The notes below the pieces were generated by a model. It saw only the letters and a program-made list of their open reading frames with translations, ran no database searches and was not told where the DNA came from. From assembly GCF_010501095.1 (NCBI RefSeq), contig NZ_QVMP01000002.1:49280-113279 (forward strand): a stretch of 64,000 nt of DNA. Reading direction: 5' to 3'. The position numbers and the translations under genes are program-made. Shown here in pieces: positions 26,004-35,762 of this stretch. This DNA is from Dysgonomonas sp. 520 (GTDB lineage Bacteria; Bacteroidota; Bacteroidia; Bacteroidales; Dysgonomonadaceae). Numbering within the stretch: the stretch's first letter is position 1; each line of letters opens with the position of its first letter.

Positions 26004-26019
26004 GAGATGCGAGTCTGTA

Positions 26020-26787
26020 TTAGAAGAACGTTTCCGGCTTTTTCCTTTCCGAATAAGACGATTCAAATTTCTTTCGAACAGCCGTATATAGCAATCCTTT
26101 GAATCTCCGTGCTTGCTTGGGGCATACAGCTATGCAACGGGCACAAGCCATACACAAATCTTTGTTTGTTTTTCTTGGATTATCCGAGGAAATGGCATTT
26201 ACAGGGCATTTCTTGACACAAGTTCCGCAATTGTCACATTTTGAATCACCCGTAGGGGCGAACGGTATTTTGGATGGCTCTTTGTATGGGAAGTTTCCTT
26301 TTACTGTCAAGCTTGTGCCTTTAACGTCTTCCAAGTTCAAGAATCTTTGATAACATTGTTTGCCAAACTCTATCAACTCCTGATCGTCCGATTTATCGGG
26401 GCGGTTTTGTGCTACTCTTGGAAATATAGAATGGCGTGCGATAAAAGCTCCGGCTGCAATTGGTACAAACCCATTCTTTTCTGAAATATCTTTCAGTTCA
26501 AGCAAAGCATCATCATAGTCTCTGTTGCCATAGACACATACAACAACAGCTGGCGTATCTTTTCCTTTTATCTTGTCCAAAATATCTACAGCGTGGGCAG
26601 GAACACGTCCGGCATAAACGGGGATACCTAATATTACCAGTTCATCCCTCCCAAAAGACAATGGTTCTTTTATGCCTTGCGTTATATCATGCTCTTTGAC
26701 CGGAACATTCAAATTATCGGCAATGACACGAAGCGTTTTCCTTGTTGAAAACGCAGGACTATAATAAACAAGGTGTATTCTTTCCAT
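26020..26787 (-). CDS. EFR1-type flavodoxin/ferredoxin fusion
   Basis: 255 aa. The N-terminal half is flavodoxin-like: IHLVYYSPAFSTRKTLRVIA (FMN phosphate loop in a degenerate form), LVILGIPVYAGRVPAHAV and VVVCVYGNRDYDDALLELKD. The C-terminal half carries two 4Fe-4S motifs, CDNCGTCVKKCPVNAI and CMACARCIAVCPKQA, each with the CX2CX2CX3CP pattern. It is a cytosolic electron carrier common in anaerobes; the partner is unknown. The basic tail (SSYSERKKPETFF) is short. The gene is complete and stands alone. Confidence 0.9.
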   Translation of the reverse strand: MERIHLVYYSPAFSTRKTLRVIADNLNVPVKEHDITQGIKEPLSFGRDELVILGIPVYAGRVPAHAVDILDKIKGKDTPAVVVCVYGNRDYDDALLELKDISEKNGFVPIAAGAFIARHSIFPRVAQNRPDKSDDQELIEFGKQCYQRFLNLEDVKGTSLTVKGNFPYKEPSKIPFAPTGDSKCDNCGTCVKKCPVNAISSDNPRKTNKDLCMACARCIAVCPKQARRFKGLLYTAVRKKFESSYSERKKPETFF

Positions 26788-26860
26788 ACTGTTTTTTTTG
26801 ACCTTTAAACTTATTGCTTTCGAGATTGTTTCTAAAATTAGACATAAAATTTTAAATAGA

Positions 26861-27064
26861 ATGGAAGAAGATAAAAAAAAGCAAGATAACAGAATATCGT
26901 CGGACGAGAATGCCCGTGCAGAGGCAAAGAACCTGATATATCAAAAAGAGAATATAGAAAGGGATGAAGAGCGTTACACAGCGGAAGAAGTTTCGGACGA
27001 AAAAGTGGAGGATGTGAATAAAAAACTCAGTCCCGACAAAGAAAGCATGGACAGCAGAGGCTGA
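26861..27064 (+). CDS. small acidic hydrophilic protein, unknown
   Basis: 67 aa from the ATG that gives MEEDKKKQDNRISSDENARA. Rich in Glu, Asp and Lys, no hydrophobic core, likely helical or disordered (LIYQKENIERDEERYTAEEV). Ends SPDKESMDSRG. A hairpin with T-run follows at 27093-27122, and the codon pattern looks genuine. No family is recognised. A longer frame upstream (from 26798) reads through non-coding sequence. Confidence 0.6.
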   Translation: MEEDKKKQDNRISSDENARAEAKNLIYQKENIERDEERYTAEEVSDEKVEDVNKKLSPDKESMDSRG

Positions 27065-27092
27065 TGTAGAAGTTTCTGCAATTTCAATTGTG

Positions 27093-27122
27093 TCCCTCCC
27101 TGCTAATGGTGAGGGATTTTTT
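27093..27122 (+). terminator. intrinsic terminator after the small acidic gene
   Basis: TCCCTC (27093-27098) pairs with GAGGGA (27111-27116), followed by T6. Confidence 0.75.
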
Positions 27123-27161
27123 GTTTACACAACAAAAAACAGAAAAATTACAGAATCTTAT

Positions 27162-27169
27162 TATCTTTG
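27162..27169 (+). promoter_or_regulatory. -7 box for the secreted protein/capA pair
   Basis: TATCTTTG, 26 bp before the ATG at 27196, directly after the preceding terminator. Confidence 0.6.
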
Positions 27170-27195
27170 CTATCCAACGTAACACACATTCTACC

Positions 27196-27900
27196 ATGAA
27201 TATTCATTGCAAACTTATTTTCTTCGCCTTTTTGCTTCTTCCGGTTTGCTCTTTTTCTCAAGGCAAAAACATTCAAGATAAATGGTATACCTTGAAGTTC
27301 GAAGACCATAAAGGATATATGCACTATGTGGTGAACGAATATGCCGATGAATATGAGATATTGATGGAACTGAGGATGGCAGAAGGTGGTATTTTCGCTT
27401 TCGATGCAAAGATAACCAACGAAAAAGATAGCTTCCTGACAACGAAAACTGCGAGAATAGATGTGGGTAAAAGGAATTACCGTCATACACTGGTGGGAAC
27501 CGTGAAAAAGTTGGATAATAGCTTGTTGCAATGGGAAATAACTGCAGACAAGATAGAACGCATTATAACATCGGAATATCCTACCGTTGATATGTATTCT
27601 TCTTTTTTCTTACTGACAAAACTCAATTATCACACAAAAGGAAAAATCTTGAATTTCAACATGATGGATATTAAAAATATATCTTGCGACAACAATGTCA
27701 GTTTTGAATATACGGAGGATGAAAAAATTCAACTTGGAAACAAAAATGTTTTAGCAAAAAAGGTGGTGATAGAGGGTTATGGTTCAAACCGCCCTGCGTT
27801 TTGGTTAAACAATACTAATGAGGTGGTTAAGATCAGAATAGATGATATAGATATGATCTTGTGTAAAAAGGAAGATATAAACTTAAACGAATTTCAATAA
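27196..27900 (+). CDS. secreted protein of unknown function
   Basis: 234 aa from the ATG that gives the signal peptide MNIHCKLIFFAFLLLPVCSF (cleavage expected near FSQG). The mature part is beta-strand rich (KWYTLKFEDHKGYMHYVVNE; YRHTLVGTVKKLDNSLLQWE) with three internal Cys in total. No family is recognised. The capA-like gene follows after 8 bp, so the two are probably co-transcribed; whether they act together is unknown. The upstream ORF extension crosses the terminator and promoter and is rejected. Confidence 0.75.
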   Translation: MNIHCKLIFFAFLLLPVCSFSQGKNIQDKWYTLKFEDHKGYMHYVVNEYADEYEILMELRMAEGGIFAFDAKITNEKDSFLTTKTARIDVGKRNYRHTLVGTVKKLDNSLLQWEITADKIERIITSEYPTVDMYSSFFLLTKLNYHTKGKILNFNMMDIKNISCDNNVSFEYTEDEKIQLGNKNVLAKKVVIEGYGSNRPAFWLNNTNEVVKIRIDDIDMILCKKEDINLNEFQ

Positions 27901-27908
27901 CAGAGACT

Positions 27909-28994
27909 ATGAAAAGATATTTCGCAACACTGTGCGCCTTACTGTTCATCGCAGCAAGTGTTTATTCGCAGGAACAGAAAGTAAGCCTGCTGTTTGCAGG
28001 TGATGCCATGCAACACCAACGGCAGTTGGATGCAGCCAAAACCAAAACAGGCTACGATTATTCGTCATACTACCAACACATTAAAGATGAAGTCAGCGCG
28101 GTTGATATAGCGGTTGTGAATCTGGAAACAACTTTGCCGGGAAAAAATTATACAGGATATCCGAAATTCGGGTCGCCCGACAGCTTTGCCTTTGCCCTGA
28201 AAGATGCAGGATTTGACATTTTCCTCACCGCAAACAACCACTCGGCAGATAAAGGAAAGCTGGGTATAGAGCGTACATTAGATATATTGGATTCGATAGG
28301 CGTGAAGCACTTGGGCACGTACAAAGATCAAAAGCACAAGGATAACAGCTACCCTTTGCTTGTTGTGAAAAATGGCATTCGCATAGCCATGCTTAACTAT
28401 TCGTACGACACCAACGGGATGCCCGTTCCTGCGCCCAATATTGTGAATCTTATCAATAAGAAGCAGATATTGAGGGATATCGAATTATGCAAAATAATGA
28501 AAGCCGATATCATCGTAGCCAATATGCACTGGGGCGAAGAATATAAACTGAAGAACAATAAAACACAGGCCGGCTTGGCTCAATTCTTGATTGACAATGG
28601 TGTGCAGCTTGTAATTGGAGGGCACCCTCATGTTGTGCAGCCAATAGATATAAGGAAGGCAGGAGACTCTATCGAAAACATTGTAGTTTATTCTATGGGC
28701 AATCTGGTTTCGGGTATGCGTGTGGTGAATACGGACGGGGGAATGATGGTAAAAATAGAGATCAGCAAAGAGAGTGAAGATGCCCCTGTGAAGATTGACA
28801 ATTGCTCCTATTCTTTGGTATTTGTGCATAAACCTGTCGAAAACGGGCGGGCAATGTATCAATTAATCCCAGTGGAAAAATATAATAACGAAGAGGGTAA
28901 AGCATTTATGGGAGCCGAAGCATTTGGCAAGATGGAGGTATTTTATAAAAACGCAAAGGCTGCGGTTGAAAGCTTATGGAATAAGCAAAATTAA
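27909..28994 (+). CDS. CapA-family poly-gamma-glutamate-type metallophosphatase
   Basis: 361 aa. Signal peptide MKRYFATLCALLFIAASVYS. The PGA_cap domain fills the rest, with the calcineurin-like metal motifs: LLFAGDAM, VVNLETTLPG, FLTANNHSADKGKLGI, IIVANMHWGEEY and VIGGHPHVVQPIDI, then YSMGNLVSGM. In Bacillus, CapA acts in capsule synthesis; in Bacteroidota, single periplasmic copies are common and the substrate is unknown. Eight bp after the secreted-protein gene. Complete length for the family. Confidence 0.92.
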   Translation: MKRYFATLCALLFIAASVYSQEQKVSLLFAGDAMQHQRQLDAAKTKTGYDYSSYYQHIKDEVSAVDIAVVNLETTLPGKNYTGYPKFGSPDSFAFALKDAGFDIFLTANNHSADKGKLGIERTLDILDSIGVKHLGTYKDQKHKDNSYPLLVVKNGIRIAMLNYSYDTNGMPVPAPNIVNLINKKQILRDIELCKIMKADIIVANMHWGEEYKLKNNKTQAGLAQFLIDNGVQLVIGGHPHVVQPIDIRKAGDSIENIVVYSMGNLVSGMRVVNTDGGMMVKIEISKESEDAPVKIDNCSYSLVFVHKPVENGRAMYQLIPVEKYNNEEGKAFMGAEAFGKMEVFYKNAKAAVESLWNKQN

Positions 28995-29029
28995 CCTTTT
29001 GTTATACAACAACTTGAACATTATATTTC

Positions 29030-29037
29030 TATATTTG
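29030..29037 (+). promoter_or_regulatory. -7 box for the YegP-like gene
   Basis: TATATTTG (TAnnTTTG), 36 bp before the ATG at 29074. The nearest TTTG upstream (28998) is too far, so the -33 element is weak. Confidence 0.5.
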
Positions 29038-29073
29038 TTCAATATACATAATACTTTAAAAACTATAATTGTT

Positions 29074-29409
29074 ATGGGAAAATTTGAAATCTCTTTAAGA
29101 AAGAATGGTGAATTTCAGTTCAATTTGAAAGCCACTAACGGACAAGTTATTTTAAGCAGCGAAGGCTATACAACAAAAGCCAACTGCAAAAACGGAATCG
29201 AATCGGTAAAGAAAAACGGACCGATAGATGAACGTTACGAAAGAAAAGAGTCGAAAAACGGAAAATGGTATTTCAATCTGAAAGCCACTAACGGACAAAT
29301 CATCGGCACGAGCGAAATGTATGAAAGTGTTGCGGGCAGGGACAATGGCATCGAGTCTGTTAAGAAAAATGCGCCGGATGCAGACACAGTGGATTTAACA
29401 GAGAATTAA
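29074..29409 (+). CDS. YegP-like protein with two DUF1508 repeats
   Basis: 111 aa. Two copies of the DUF1508 motif in tandem: residues ~6-50 (KNGEFQFNLKATNGQVILSS, then KNGIESVKKNGP) and ~57-100 (KNGKWYFNLKATNGQIIGTS, then DNGIESVKKNAP). The family forms a small beta-alpha fold, found alone or in tandem in many bacteria; function unknown, often stress-related in expression by report. The start ATG is at MGKFEISLRK. The longer frame overlapping capA is not used. A perfect terminator follows. Confidence 0.9.
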   Translation: MGKFEISLRKNGEFQFNLKATNGQVILSSEGYTTKANCKNGIESVKKNGPIDERYERKESKNGKWYFNLKATNGQIIGTSEMYESVAGRDNGIESVKKNAPDADTVDLTEN

Positions 29410-29432
29410 GTAAAACTGATATTGAAAAAGAG

Positions 29433-29460
29433 GCACAAGTAAAAGACTTGTGCTTTTTTA
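29433..29460 (+). terminator. intrinsic terminator after the YegP-like gene
   Basis: GCACAAG pairs with CTTGTGC around TAAAAGA, followed by T6. Confidence 0.85.
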
Positions 29461-29482
29461 GTTTCGGATGTTATCGAAATCT

Positions 29483-29490
29483 TATCTTTG
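29483..29490 (+). promoter_or_regulatory. -7 box directly before the M20 gene
   Basis: TATCTTTG ending 4 nt before the ATG at 29495. TTTC at 29462-29465 is a possible -33. The spacing implies a leaderless or nearly leaderless mRNA. Confidence 0.55.
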
Positions 29491-29494
29491 CAAT

Positions 29495-30562
29495 ATGAAT
29501 TATGATATTGACGATTTATACTATAAAGCTGTCGACTTGCTGAAAGAAATGATTTCAATCCCATCTTTCAGCAGGGAAGAAAAGCAAGTGGCCGACATGC
29601 TCGAAACCTACATGAGCAGCCATGGCTATTCTGTTGGAAGGATAGGAAATAATCTGTGGATGAAGTCGAAGTGTTTTGATGAATCAAAGCCAATCATCCT
29701 GCTCAATTCTCATATAGATACGGTGAAACCTGTATCAGGGTGGACAAAAGAACCCTTTATCCCCAGTGCGGACGATGATATTTTATACGGTTTAGGAAGC
29801 AATGACGCAGGGGCAAGTGTTGTTTCACTGATTCATTCTTTTTTTCTCCTCGACCAAAAAACGCAAAGCTATAATCTCATATTTCTGGCATCTTGCGAAG
29901 AAGAGGTTTCCGGCAAAAACGGCATCGAATTGGCTCTTAATGAATTGCCTGTGCCAACTTTTGCCATTGTTGGCGAACCCACGGGAATGCAACCCGCCAT
30001 TGCAGAAAAAGGCTTGATGGTATTGGATTGTACTTCGTATGGCAAATCGGGGCATGCGGCACGTAATGAGGGCGAAAATGCCATCTATAAGGCTATGCAA
30101 GATATAGAATGGTTCAGGACTTTTCAATTTCCGGAAGATAGCGAAATGCTCGGAAGCGTGAAGATGACAGTAACCATGATAAACTCAGGAACCCAACACA
30201 ATGTTGTACCTGATAAATGTGAATTTGTTGTAGATATACGCTCCAACGAATTATATAGCAATCAGCAAATATTTGAGCTGATAAATAAACATACAGAATG
30301 TGAAGTAAAGGCACGCTCATTCAGACTTAATTCGTCCGGCATCGCAATTGAAAACCCTTTTGTGCAAAGGGCGATAATGATGGGGCGTAAACCTTTTGGC
30401 TCCCCGACTCTATCCGATCAGGCTTTGATGAATTTTCCATCGGTGAAAATCGGTCCGGGAGATTCTGCCCGGTCACATACGGCAGATGAATATATACTAT
30501 TAAGTGAAATTCGTGAAGCTATCGAATTCTATGTAAAACTTTTAGATGGTTTAAGAATCTGA
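29495..30562 (+). CDS. M20-family deacetylase (ArgE/DapE-like)
   Basis: 355 aa zinc amidohydrolase. Metal and catalytic motifs: LLNSHIDTVKP (His and Asp with the usual spacing), GSNDAGASV, SCEEEVSGKNG (catalytic Glu pair), IVGEPTGMQ, and the late His in SARSHTADEY. The dimerisation domain lies in the middle (DCTSYGKSGHAARNEGENAI). It is closest to Bacteroidota ArgE-type enzymes, which deacylate acetyl- or succinyl-amino acids in arginine synthesis; no other arg genes are near, so the substrate is uncertain. The start at MNYDIDDLYYK is chosen because the promoter lies just before it. Confidence 0.87.
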   Translation: MNYDIDDLYYKAVDLLKEMISIPSFSREEKQVADMLETYMSSHGYSVGRIGNNLWMKSKCFDESKPIILLNSHIDTVKPVSGWTKEPFIPSADDDILYGLGSNDAGASVVSLIHSFFLLDQKTQSYNLIFLASCEEEVSGKNGIELALNELPVPTFAIVGEPTGMQPAIAEKGLMVLDCTSYGKSGHAARNEGENAIYKAMQDIEWFRTFQFPEDSEMLGSVKMTVTMINSGTQHNVVPDKCEFVVDIRSNELYSNQQIFELINKHTECEVKARSFRLNSSGIAIENPFVQRAIMMGRKPFGSPTLSDQALMNFPSVKIGPGDSARSHTADEYILLSEIREAIEFYVKLLDGLRI

Positions 30563-30580
30563 TTCAAAAAAAGACATAAA

Positions 30581-31621
30581 ATGAAGCTCTCTGTTATTAT
30601 TGTAAACTATAACGTAAAATATTTTCTGGAACAATGTTTACTTTCTGTCTACGAATCAAAAACAGATTTCGAGATGGAGGTCATTGTGGTAGACAATAAC
30701 TCTACAGATAATTCGCAACAATATATAACAGAACGGTTTCCGCAAACACATTATATACAAAACACAGATAATCCCGGATTTTCAAAAGCCAATAACCAAG
30801 CCATCAAGATAAGCAGAGGAGAGTATGTGCTTCTTCTAAATCCAGATACAGTCGTTGGTGAAAATGTTTTGCAAAACATTTGCCGATTCATGGATATCCA
30901 TCCTGAATCGGGAGCTATTGGCGTAAAAATGATAAACGGATCTGGACAGTTTCTTCCTGAATCAAAAAGAGGATTCCCTTCTCCATGGAATTCTTTTTGT
31001 AAAATATTCGGGCTAACTAAACTGTTTCCTAAATCTAAAGTATTCGGGAAATACCATCTTCGATATCTTGACGAAAATAAAACACACAAAGTTGATGTTT
31101 TGGCAGGTGCTTTCATGATGTTACGTAAATCGGTCATTGATAAGGCAGGATACTTAGATGAAACTTTTTTCATGTATGGGGAAGATATTGATTTATCGTA
31201 CCGGATAGTAAAAGCCGGATATAAAAATTATTATCTGCCCGAGAAAATTATTCACTATAAGGGTGAAAGTACAAGTAAAGACGAAATGAAGTATGTAAAA
31301 GTCTTCTATCAGGCAATGTTCATTTTCTTCAAAAAGCACTACCCCAATTATGGGAAAATATACTCCTTCTTTATTTCTTCCGGTATATGGCTAAGAGCTT
31401 CCGTTTCTGCCCTTAGGCGATTAATTGGTATTAAAAGCGAAGAATTGCCCAATGATAATATAGTTTTACTCGACCACACATCTTTGTCGTACGAAGAAAT
31501 TATTTCGATAATGGACTCGAACAAACAGAAAGATATACAATATCATATCTATTCTCCAAAATCAGGTATGACTATAGGAGCACACTTTGCTCAAAAAAAA
31601 GAAGAGAAGACCAACTTTTAA
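30581..31621 (+). CDS. family 2 glycosyltransferase (rhamnosyltransferase-like)
   Basis: 346 aa. GT-A fold opening MKLSVIIVNYNVKYFLEQCL, then VIVVDNNSTDNSQQYI, NPGFSKANNQAIKISRGEYV and LLLNPDTVVG (metal-binding DxD position), followed by MYGEDIDLSYRIVKAGYKNY (ED catalytic region). This set is usual for WbbL/rhamnosyl-type GT2 in surface polysaccharide synthesis. About 60 residues beyond the GT domain have no family match. It begins 18 bp after the M20 gene. There is no polysaccharide cluster around, so its product is not clear. Confidence 0.88.
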   Translation: MKLSVIIVNYNVKYFLEQCLLSVYESKTDFEMEVIVVDNNSTDNSQQYITERFPQTHYIQNTDNPGFSKANNQAIKISRGEYVLLLNPDTVVGENVLQNICRFMDIHPESGAIGVKMINGSGQFLPESKRGFPSPWNSFCKIFGLTKLFPKSKVFGKYHLRYLDENKTHKVDVLAGAFMMLRKSVIDKAGYLDETFFMYGEDIDLSYRIVKAGYKNYYLPEKIIHYKGESTSKDEMKYVKVFYQAMFIFFKKHYPNYGKIYSFFISSGIWLRASVSALRRLIGIKSEELPNDNIVLLDHTSLSYEEIISIMDSNKQKDIQYHIYSPKSGMTIGAHFAQKKEEKTNF

Positions 31622-31623
31622 TT

Positions 31624-31631
31624 TATCTTTG
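31624..31631 (+). promoter_or_regulatory. -7 box before tyrA
   Basis: TATCTTTG, 30 bp before the ATG at 31662, beginning 2 bp after the end of the GT2 stop codon. Confidence 0.6.
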
Positions 31632-31661
31632 CACACCAAAGAGAAATAACTAACTAACATT

Positions 31662-32435
31662 ATGAGAATATTGATATTAGGAGCAGGAAAGATGGGGTCT
31701 TTCTTTGCAGATGTGTTGAGTTTCGATCACGAGTTGGCGGTTTTTGATGTAGATCCTCAAAAATTGAGATTTACGTACAATACTGTCAGGATGAGCGACC
31801 CGAAAGAAATTACGGAGTTCGATCCTGAGTTGGTTTTGAACGCATCCACAATAAAATATACGATTGACGCTTTCAAGTTGATATTGCCGTATATAAGCGA
31901 AACTTGTATAATATCGGATATAGCATCCGTGAAAACAGGATTGGAAGATTTCTATAAATCCGTTAAGCAACCTTTTGCCTCTTCCCACCCTATGTTCGGC
32001 CCCACTTTTGCCGATCTGCGTGACTTGAGCACTCAGAATGCCATTGTTATATCAGAATCGAGCGAAAAGGGGAAACAATTTTTCTTAGACTTATACAATA
32101 AGCTGAACTTGAATGTTTTTGAATACACATTCGACGAACATGACCAGACTATTGCTTATTCCCTGTCCATACCTTTTGCGTCTACTCTTGTTTTTGCTTC
32201 GGTTATGAAGCATCAGGAAGCTCCGGGTACAACATTCAAAAAGCACATGGACATTACCAAAGGACTTCTTTCGGAAGATGATTATCTGCTGACCGAAATC
32301 CTTTTCAACCCTTACACCCCCCAACAAGTGGAACAAATAAGGGCAGAACTGGCACATCTGCTGACTATAATAGAGAAAAAAGATTCGGCAGAAATGAAAC
32401 AATTCCTAACACAATTGAGGAAAAAAATAGGATGA
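31662..32435 (+). CDS. tyrA: prephenate dehydrogenase
   Basis: 257 aa. Oxidative decarboxylation of prephenate to 4-hydroxyphenylpyruvate, tyrosine pathway. NAD-binding motif ILILGAGKMGSFFA at the N-terminus with the acidic end of beta2 in VFDVDPQKL. The family signature HPMFGPTFADLRDL carries the conserved His. IASVKTGLEDF and the helical C-terminal half with FDEHDQTIAYSLSIPFASTL (catalytic His region) follow. No chorismate mutase or ACT domain is attached. Complete. Confidence 0.88.
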   Translation: MRILILGAGKMGSFFADVLSFDHELAVFDVDPQKLRFTYNTVRMSDPKEITEFDPELVLNASTIKYTIDAFKLILPYISETCIISDIASVKTGLEDFYKSVKQPFASSHPMFGPTFADLRDLSTQNAIVISESSEKGKQFFLDLYNKLNLNVFEYTFDEHDQTIAYSLSIPFASTLVFASVMKHQEAPGTTFKKHMDITKGLLSEDDYLLTEILFNPYTPQQVEQIRAELAHLLTIIEKKDSAEMKQFLTQLRKKIG

Positions 32436-32450
32436 AAACAGAGGTAAAAG

Positions 32451-32481
32451 TTTGTATATCAAAAAATAACTTTTACCTTTG
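32451..32481 (+). promoter_or_regulatory. rpsO promoter
   Basis: TTTG at 32451-32454 and TACCTTTG at 32474-32481 with a spacer of 19 bp: a perfect match to the Bacteroidota sigma-ABfr consensus. 31 bp before the rpsO ATG. Confidence 0.85.
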
Positions 32482-32512
32482 CACCCACATTTAATTTTAT
32501 ATAATAAATATC

Positions 32513-32782
32513 ATGTATTTAGATTCAGAGAAAAAGAAAGAAATCTTCGCTAAGTACGGAAAGTCTAACACTGATACTGGCTCACCAGAAGCGCAGATAG
32601 CATTGTTTTCGTACCGTATTTCGCATTTGACTGAACACTTGAAGTCAAATCACAAAGATTATAACACTGAAAGATCCTTGAAAATGTTAGTAGGTAAACG
32701 CCGTCGTTTGTTGGATTATCTTATCGCAACAGACATTAGCAGATATCGTGCTATCATTAAAGAACTAGGTATCAGAAAATAA
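32513..32782 (+). CDS. rpsO: 30S ribosomal protein S15
   Basis: 89 aa, the normal length. Binds the central domain of 16S rRNA and helps to form the subunit bridge. Typical sequence: FAKYGKSNTDTGSPEAQIAL, then ISHLTEHLKSNHKDYNTERS and GKRRRLLDYLIATDISRYRA. Single gene with its own promoter and terminator, a common arrangement when pnp is elsewhere. Confidence 0.98.
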   Translation: MYLDSEKKKEIFAKYGKSNTDTGSPEAQIALFSYRISHLTEHLKSNHKDYNTERSLKMLVGKRRRLLDYLIATDISRYRAIIKELGIRK

Positions 32783-32803
32783 TCTGCTTAGTAAAAAATA
32801 AAT

Positions 32804-32829
32804 GAGCCTGTCAAACTAACGACAGGCTC
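32804..32829 (+). terminator. intrinsic terminator after rpsO
   Basis: GAGCCTGTC pairs with GACAGGCTC around AAACTAAC; the T-run after it is short (ATTTG). Confidence 0.8.
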
Positions 32830-32856
32830 ATTTGTTATATAACCAAATCAAATGGT

Positions 32857-33801
32857 ATGGATATTATGAGAAAAGAAGTTTTGAAGAAAGGTTTGTTTAT
32901 TATTATTGCAATTGTGTGTTTACTTCCTTTTGTTGAGCCTCCAATAGCTTTATTGGCAGGGTTCTTTTTTTCGTTTTTTATAGGGACACCCTTCAAGAAA
33001 GAAACAAGCAAAGCAACGAAAATACTTTTACAGGCATCTGTTGTAGGGTTAGGTTTTGGGATGAACATCTACGAAGCTGCCGAAGTGGGTAAGGATGGAT
33101 TGATTTTTACAGTTTCGACAATCGTCTTAACTCTTGCATTTGGTATGCTGTTAGGCAAACTATTTAAAACAGCTCAAAAAACAAGCGTCCTCATTTCTTC
33201 GGGAACGGCTATTTGCGGCGGCAGTGCCATTGCAGCTATGACACCCATTGTGGATGCGAACGAAGAAGAAACCTCTGTTTCTCTCGGTATTATCTTCGTT
33301 CTTAATTCCATTGCCCTGCTTATATTTCCTGTGATCGGGCATTTGCTCAACTTGACACAAGAACAATTTGGCGTGTGGTCGGCAATCGCAATACACGATA
33401 CCAGCTCTGTGGTTGGCGCAGCACAAAAATACGGAGACGAGGCGTTACGTATCGCCACCACCATAAAACTGGAGCGGGCACTCTGGATTATACCTCTCTC
33501 GTTAATTGCAACATTGTTCTATAAAAGAAACGGGAAGAAATTTTACATTCCATACTTTATATTCCTATACGTTGTGGCAATGGTTATAAACACATTTGTT
33601 CCTCAAGTGCAAACCATAAGTCCCACCATTGTTATGATAGCCAAAAGGGGGCTAACCTTGACCTTGTTCCTGATTGGTGCAGGGTTGACAAAAGAAGCAT
33701 TAAAGGTGATCGGTTTCAAGCCTCTACTACAAGGCATCATCCTTTGGATATTTATCTCGGTAATATCATTAATTGGCATATTGAATATCTCTTCGATATA
33801 A
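32857..33801 (+). CDS. YeiH-family (UPF0324) putative sulfate/anion exporter
   Basis: 314 aa, about ten membrane helices and no signal peptide. Family landmarks: LLQASVVGLGFGMNIYEAAE, the LLGKLFKTAQKTSVLISSGT-AICGGSAIAA segment (GTAICGGSAIAA is the family signature), AIHDTSSVVGAAQKYGDEAL, and the C-terminal LTLTLFLIGAGLTKEALK. Transport of sulfite or sulfate has been suggested for relatives; the direction and substrate are unproven. The ATG at 32866 (MRKEVLKKGL) is an alternative start. Confidence 0.9.
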   Translation: MDIMRKEVLKKGLFIIIAIVCLLPFVEPPIALLAGFFFSFFIGTPFKKETSKATKILLQASVVGLGFGMNIYEAAEVGKDGLIFTVSTIVLTLAFGMLLGKLFKTAQKTSVLISSGTAICGGSAIAAMTPIVDANEEETSVSLGIIFVLNSIALLIFPVIGHLLNLTQEQFGVWSAIAIHDTSSVVGAAQKYGDEALRIATTIKLERALWIIPLSLIATLFYKRNGKKFYIPYFIFLYVVAMVINTFVPQVQTISPTIVMIAKRGLTLTLFLIGAGLTKEALKVIGFKPLLQGIILWIFISVISLIGILNISSI

Positions 33802-33821
33802 AATTGTCGGAAGAAAATAAA

Positions 33822-33848
33822 AAAGGTCAACTTTGATAGTTGACCTTT
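33822..33848. terminator. bidirectional terminator between the YeiH gene and guaB
   Basis: AAAGGTCAAC pairs with GTTGACCTTT around TTTGATA, with A-rich sequence before and a short T-run after. It serves both convergent genes. Confidence 0.8.
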
Positions 33849-33869
33849 CGTTGTATATTTACGAGAATC

Positions 33870-35384
<1,515 letters not shown>

Positions 35385-35450
35385 TCATTTCCAACCAAAA
35401 ACTGCGTGATAGTGTAAGAAAATATTCGCTTTTTAACTAAAAACTCTATA

Positions 35451-35746
35451 TTAATGCCAATCAGTAGTTGGATTTACTATAACCAAAACGTTCTTTCAAA
35501 TTGTACAATGTCTTCCTAGTAGGGGCGTAAAATCTTACGCCCTCATATCAACAATATCGGGTGAATTTTCTTGTTCTCCGGGGTTTGTAACCCCGGAGAA
35601 CAAGATGTTAACTGTTATGTGTTCTTTAGATGCTTCGCGTTGCTCAACATGACAAATCTTTCGGGCAGGCTTCTAGTCTGCCCCTACACCCCCCCTCTCT
35701 TTTGGAGAGGGGGGAGAGGTGTATCTCAACTACTGATTGGCATTAA
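35451..35746. repeat. TIR-bounded composite intergenic repeat, copy B
   Basis: 296 bp with perfect 20-bp inverted ends, TTAATGCCAATCAGTAGTTG. The interior is a chain of separate palindromes: GGGCGTAAAATCTTACGCCC (35523-35542), CTCCGGGGTTTGTAACCCCG with its AG end (35576-35598), a GATGCTTCGCGTTGCTCAAC/ATGAC arm, GGGCAGGCTTCTAGTCTGCC (35663-35682), and CCCCTCTCTTTTGGAGAGGG. No ORF. Fills the gap between guaB and the surface-protein gene. Confidence 0.8.
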
Positions 35747-35762
35747 CGACCAATTATTCCTT

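Noticed and set aside
33202-33426. Antisense frames inside the YeiH-like gene
   Set aside because: Only shadows; the sense frame has clear family motifs and membrane helices.
35523-35542. Palindrome GGGCGTAAAATCTTACGCCC as a terminator of guaB or a regulator operator
   Set aside because: It lies upstream of guaB, inside repeat copy B, and the same type of unit recurs in other elements, so it belongs to the repeat.
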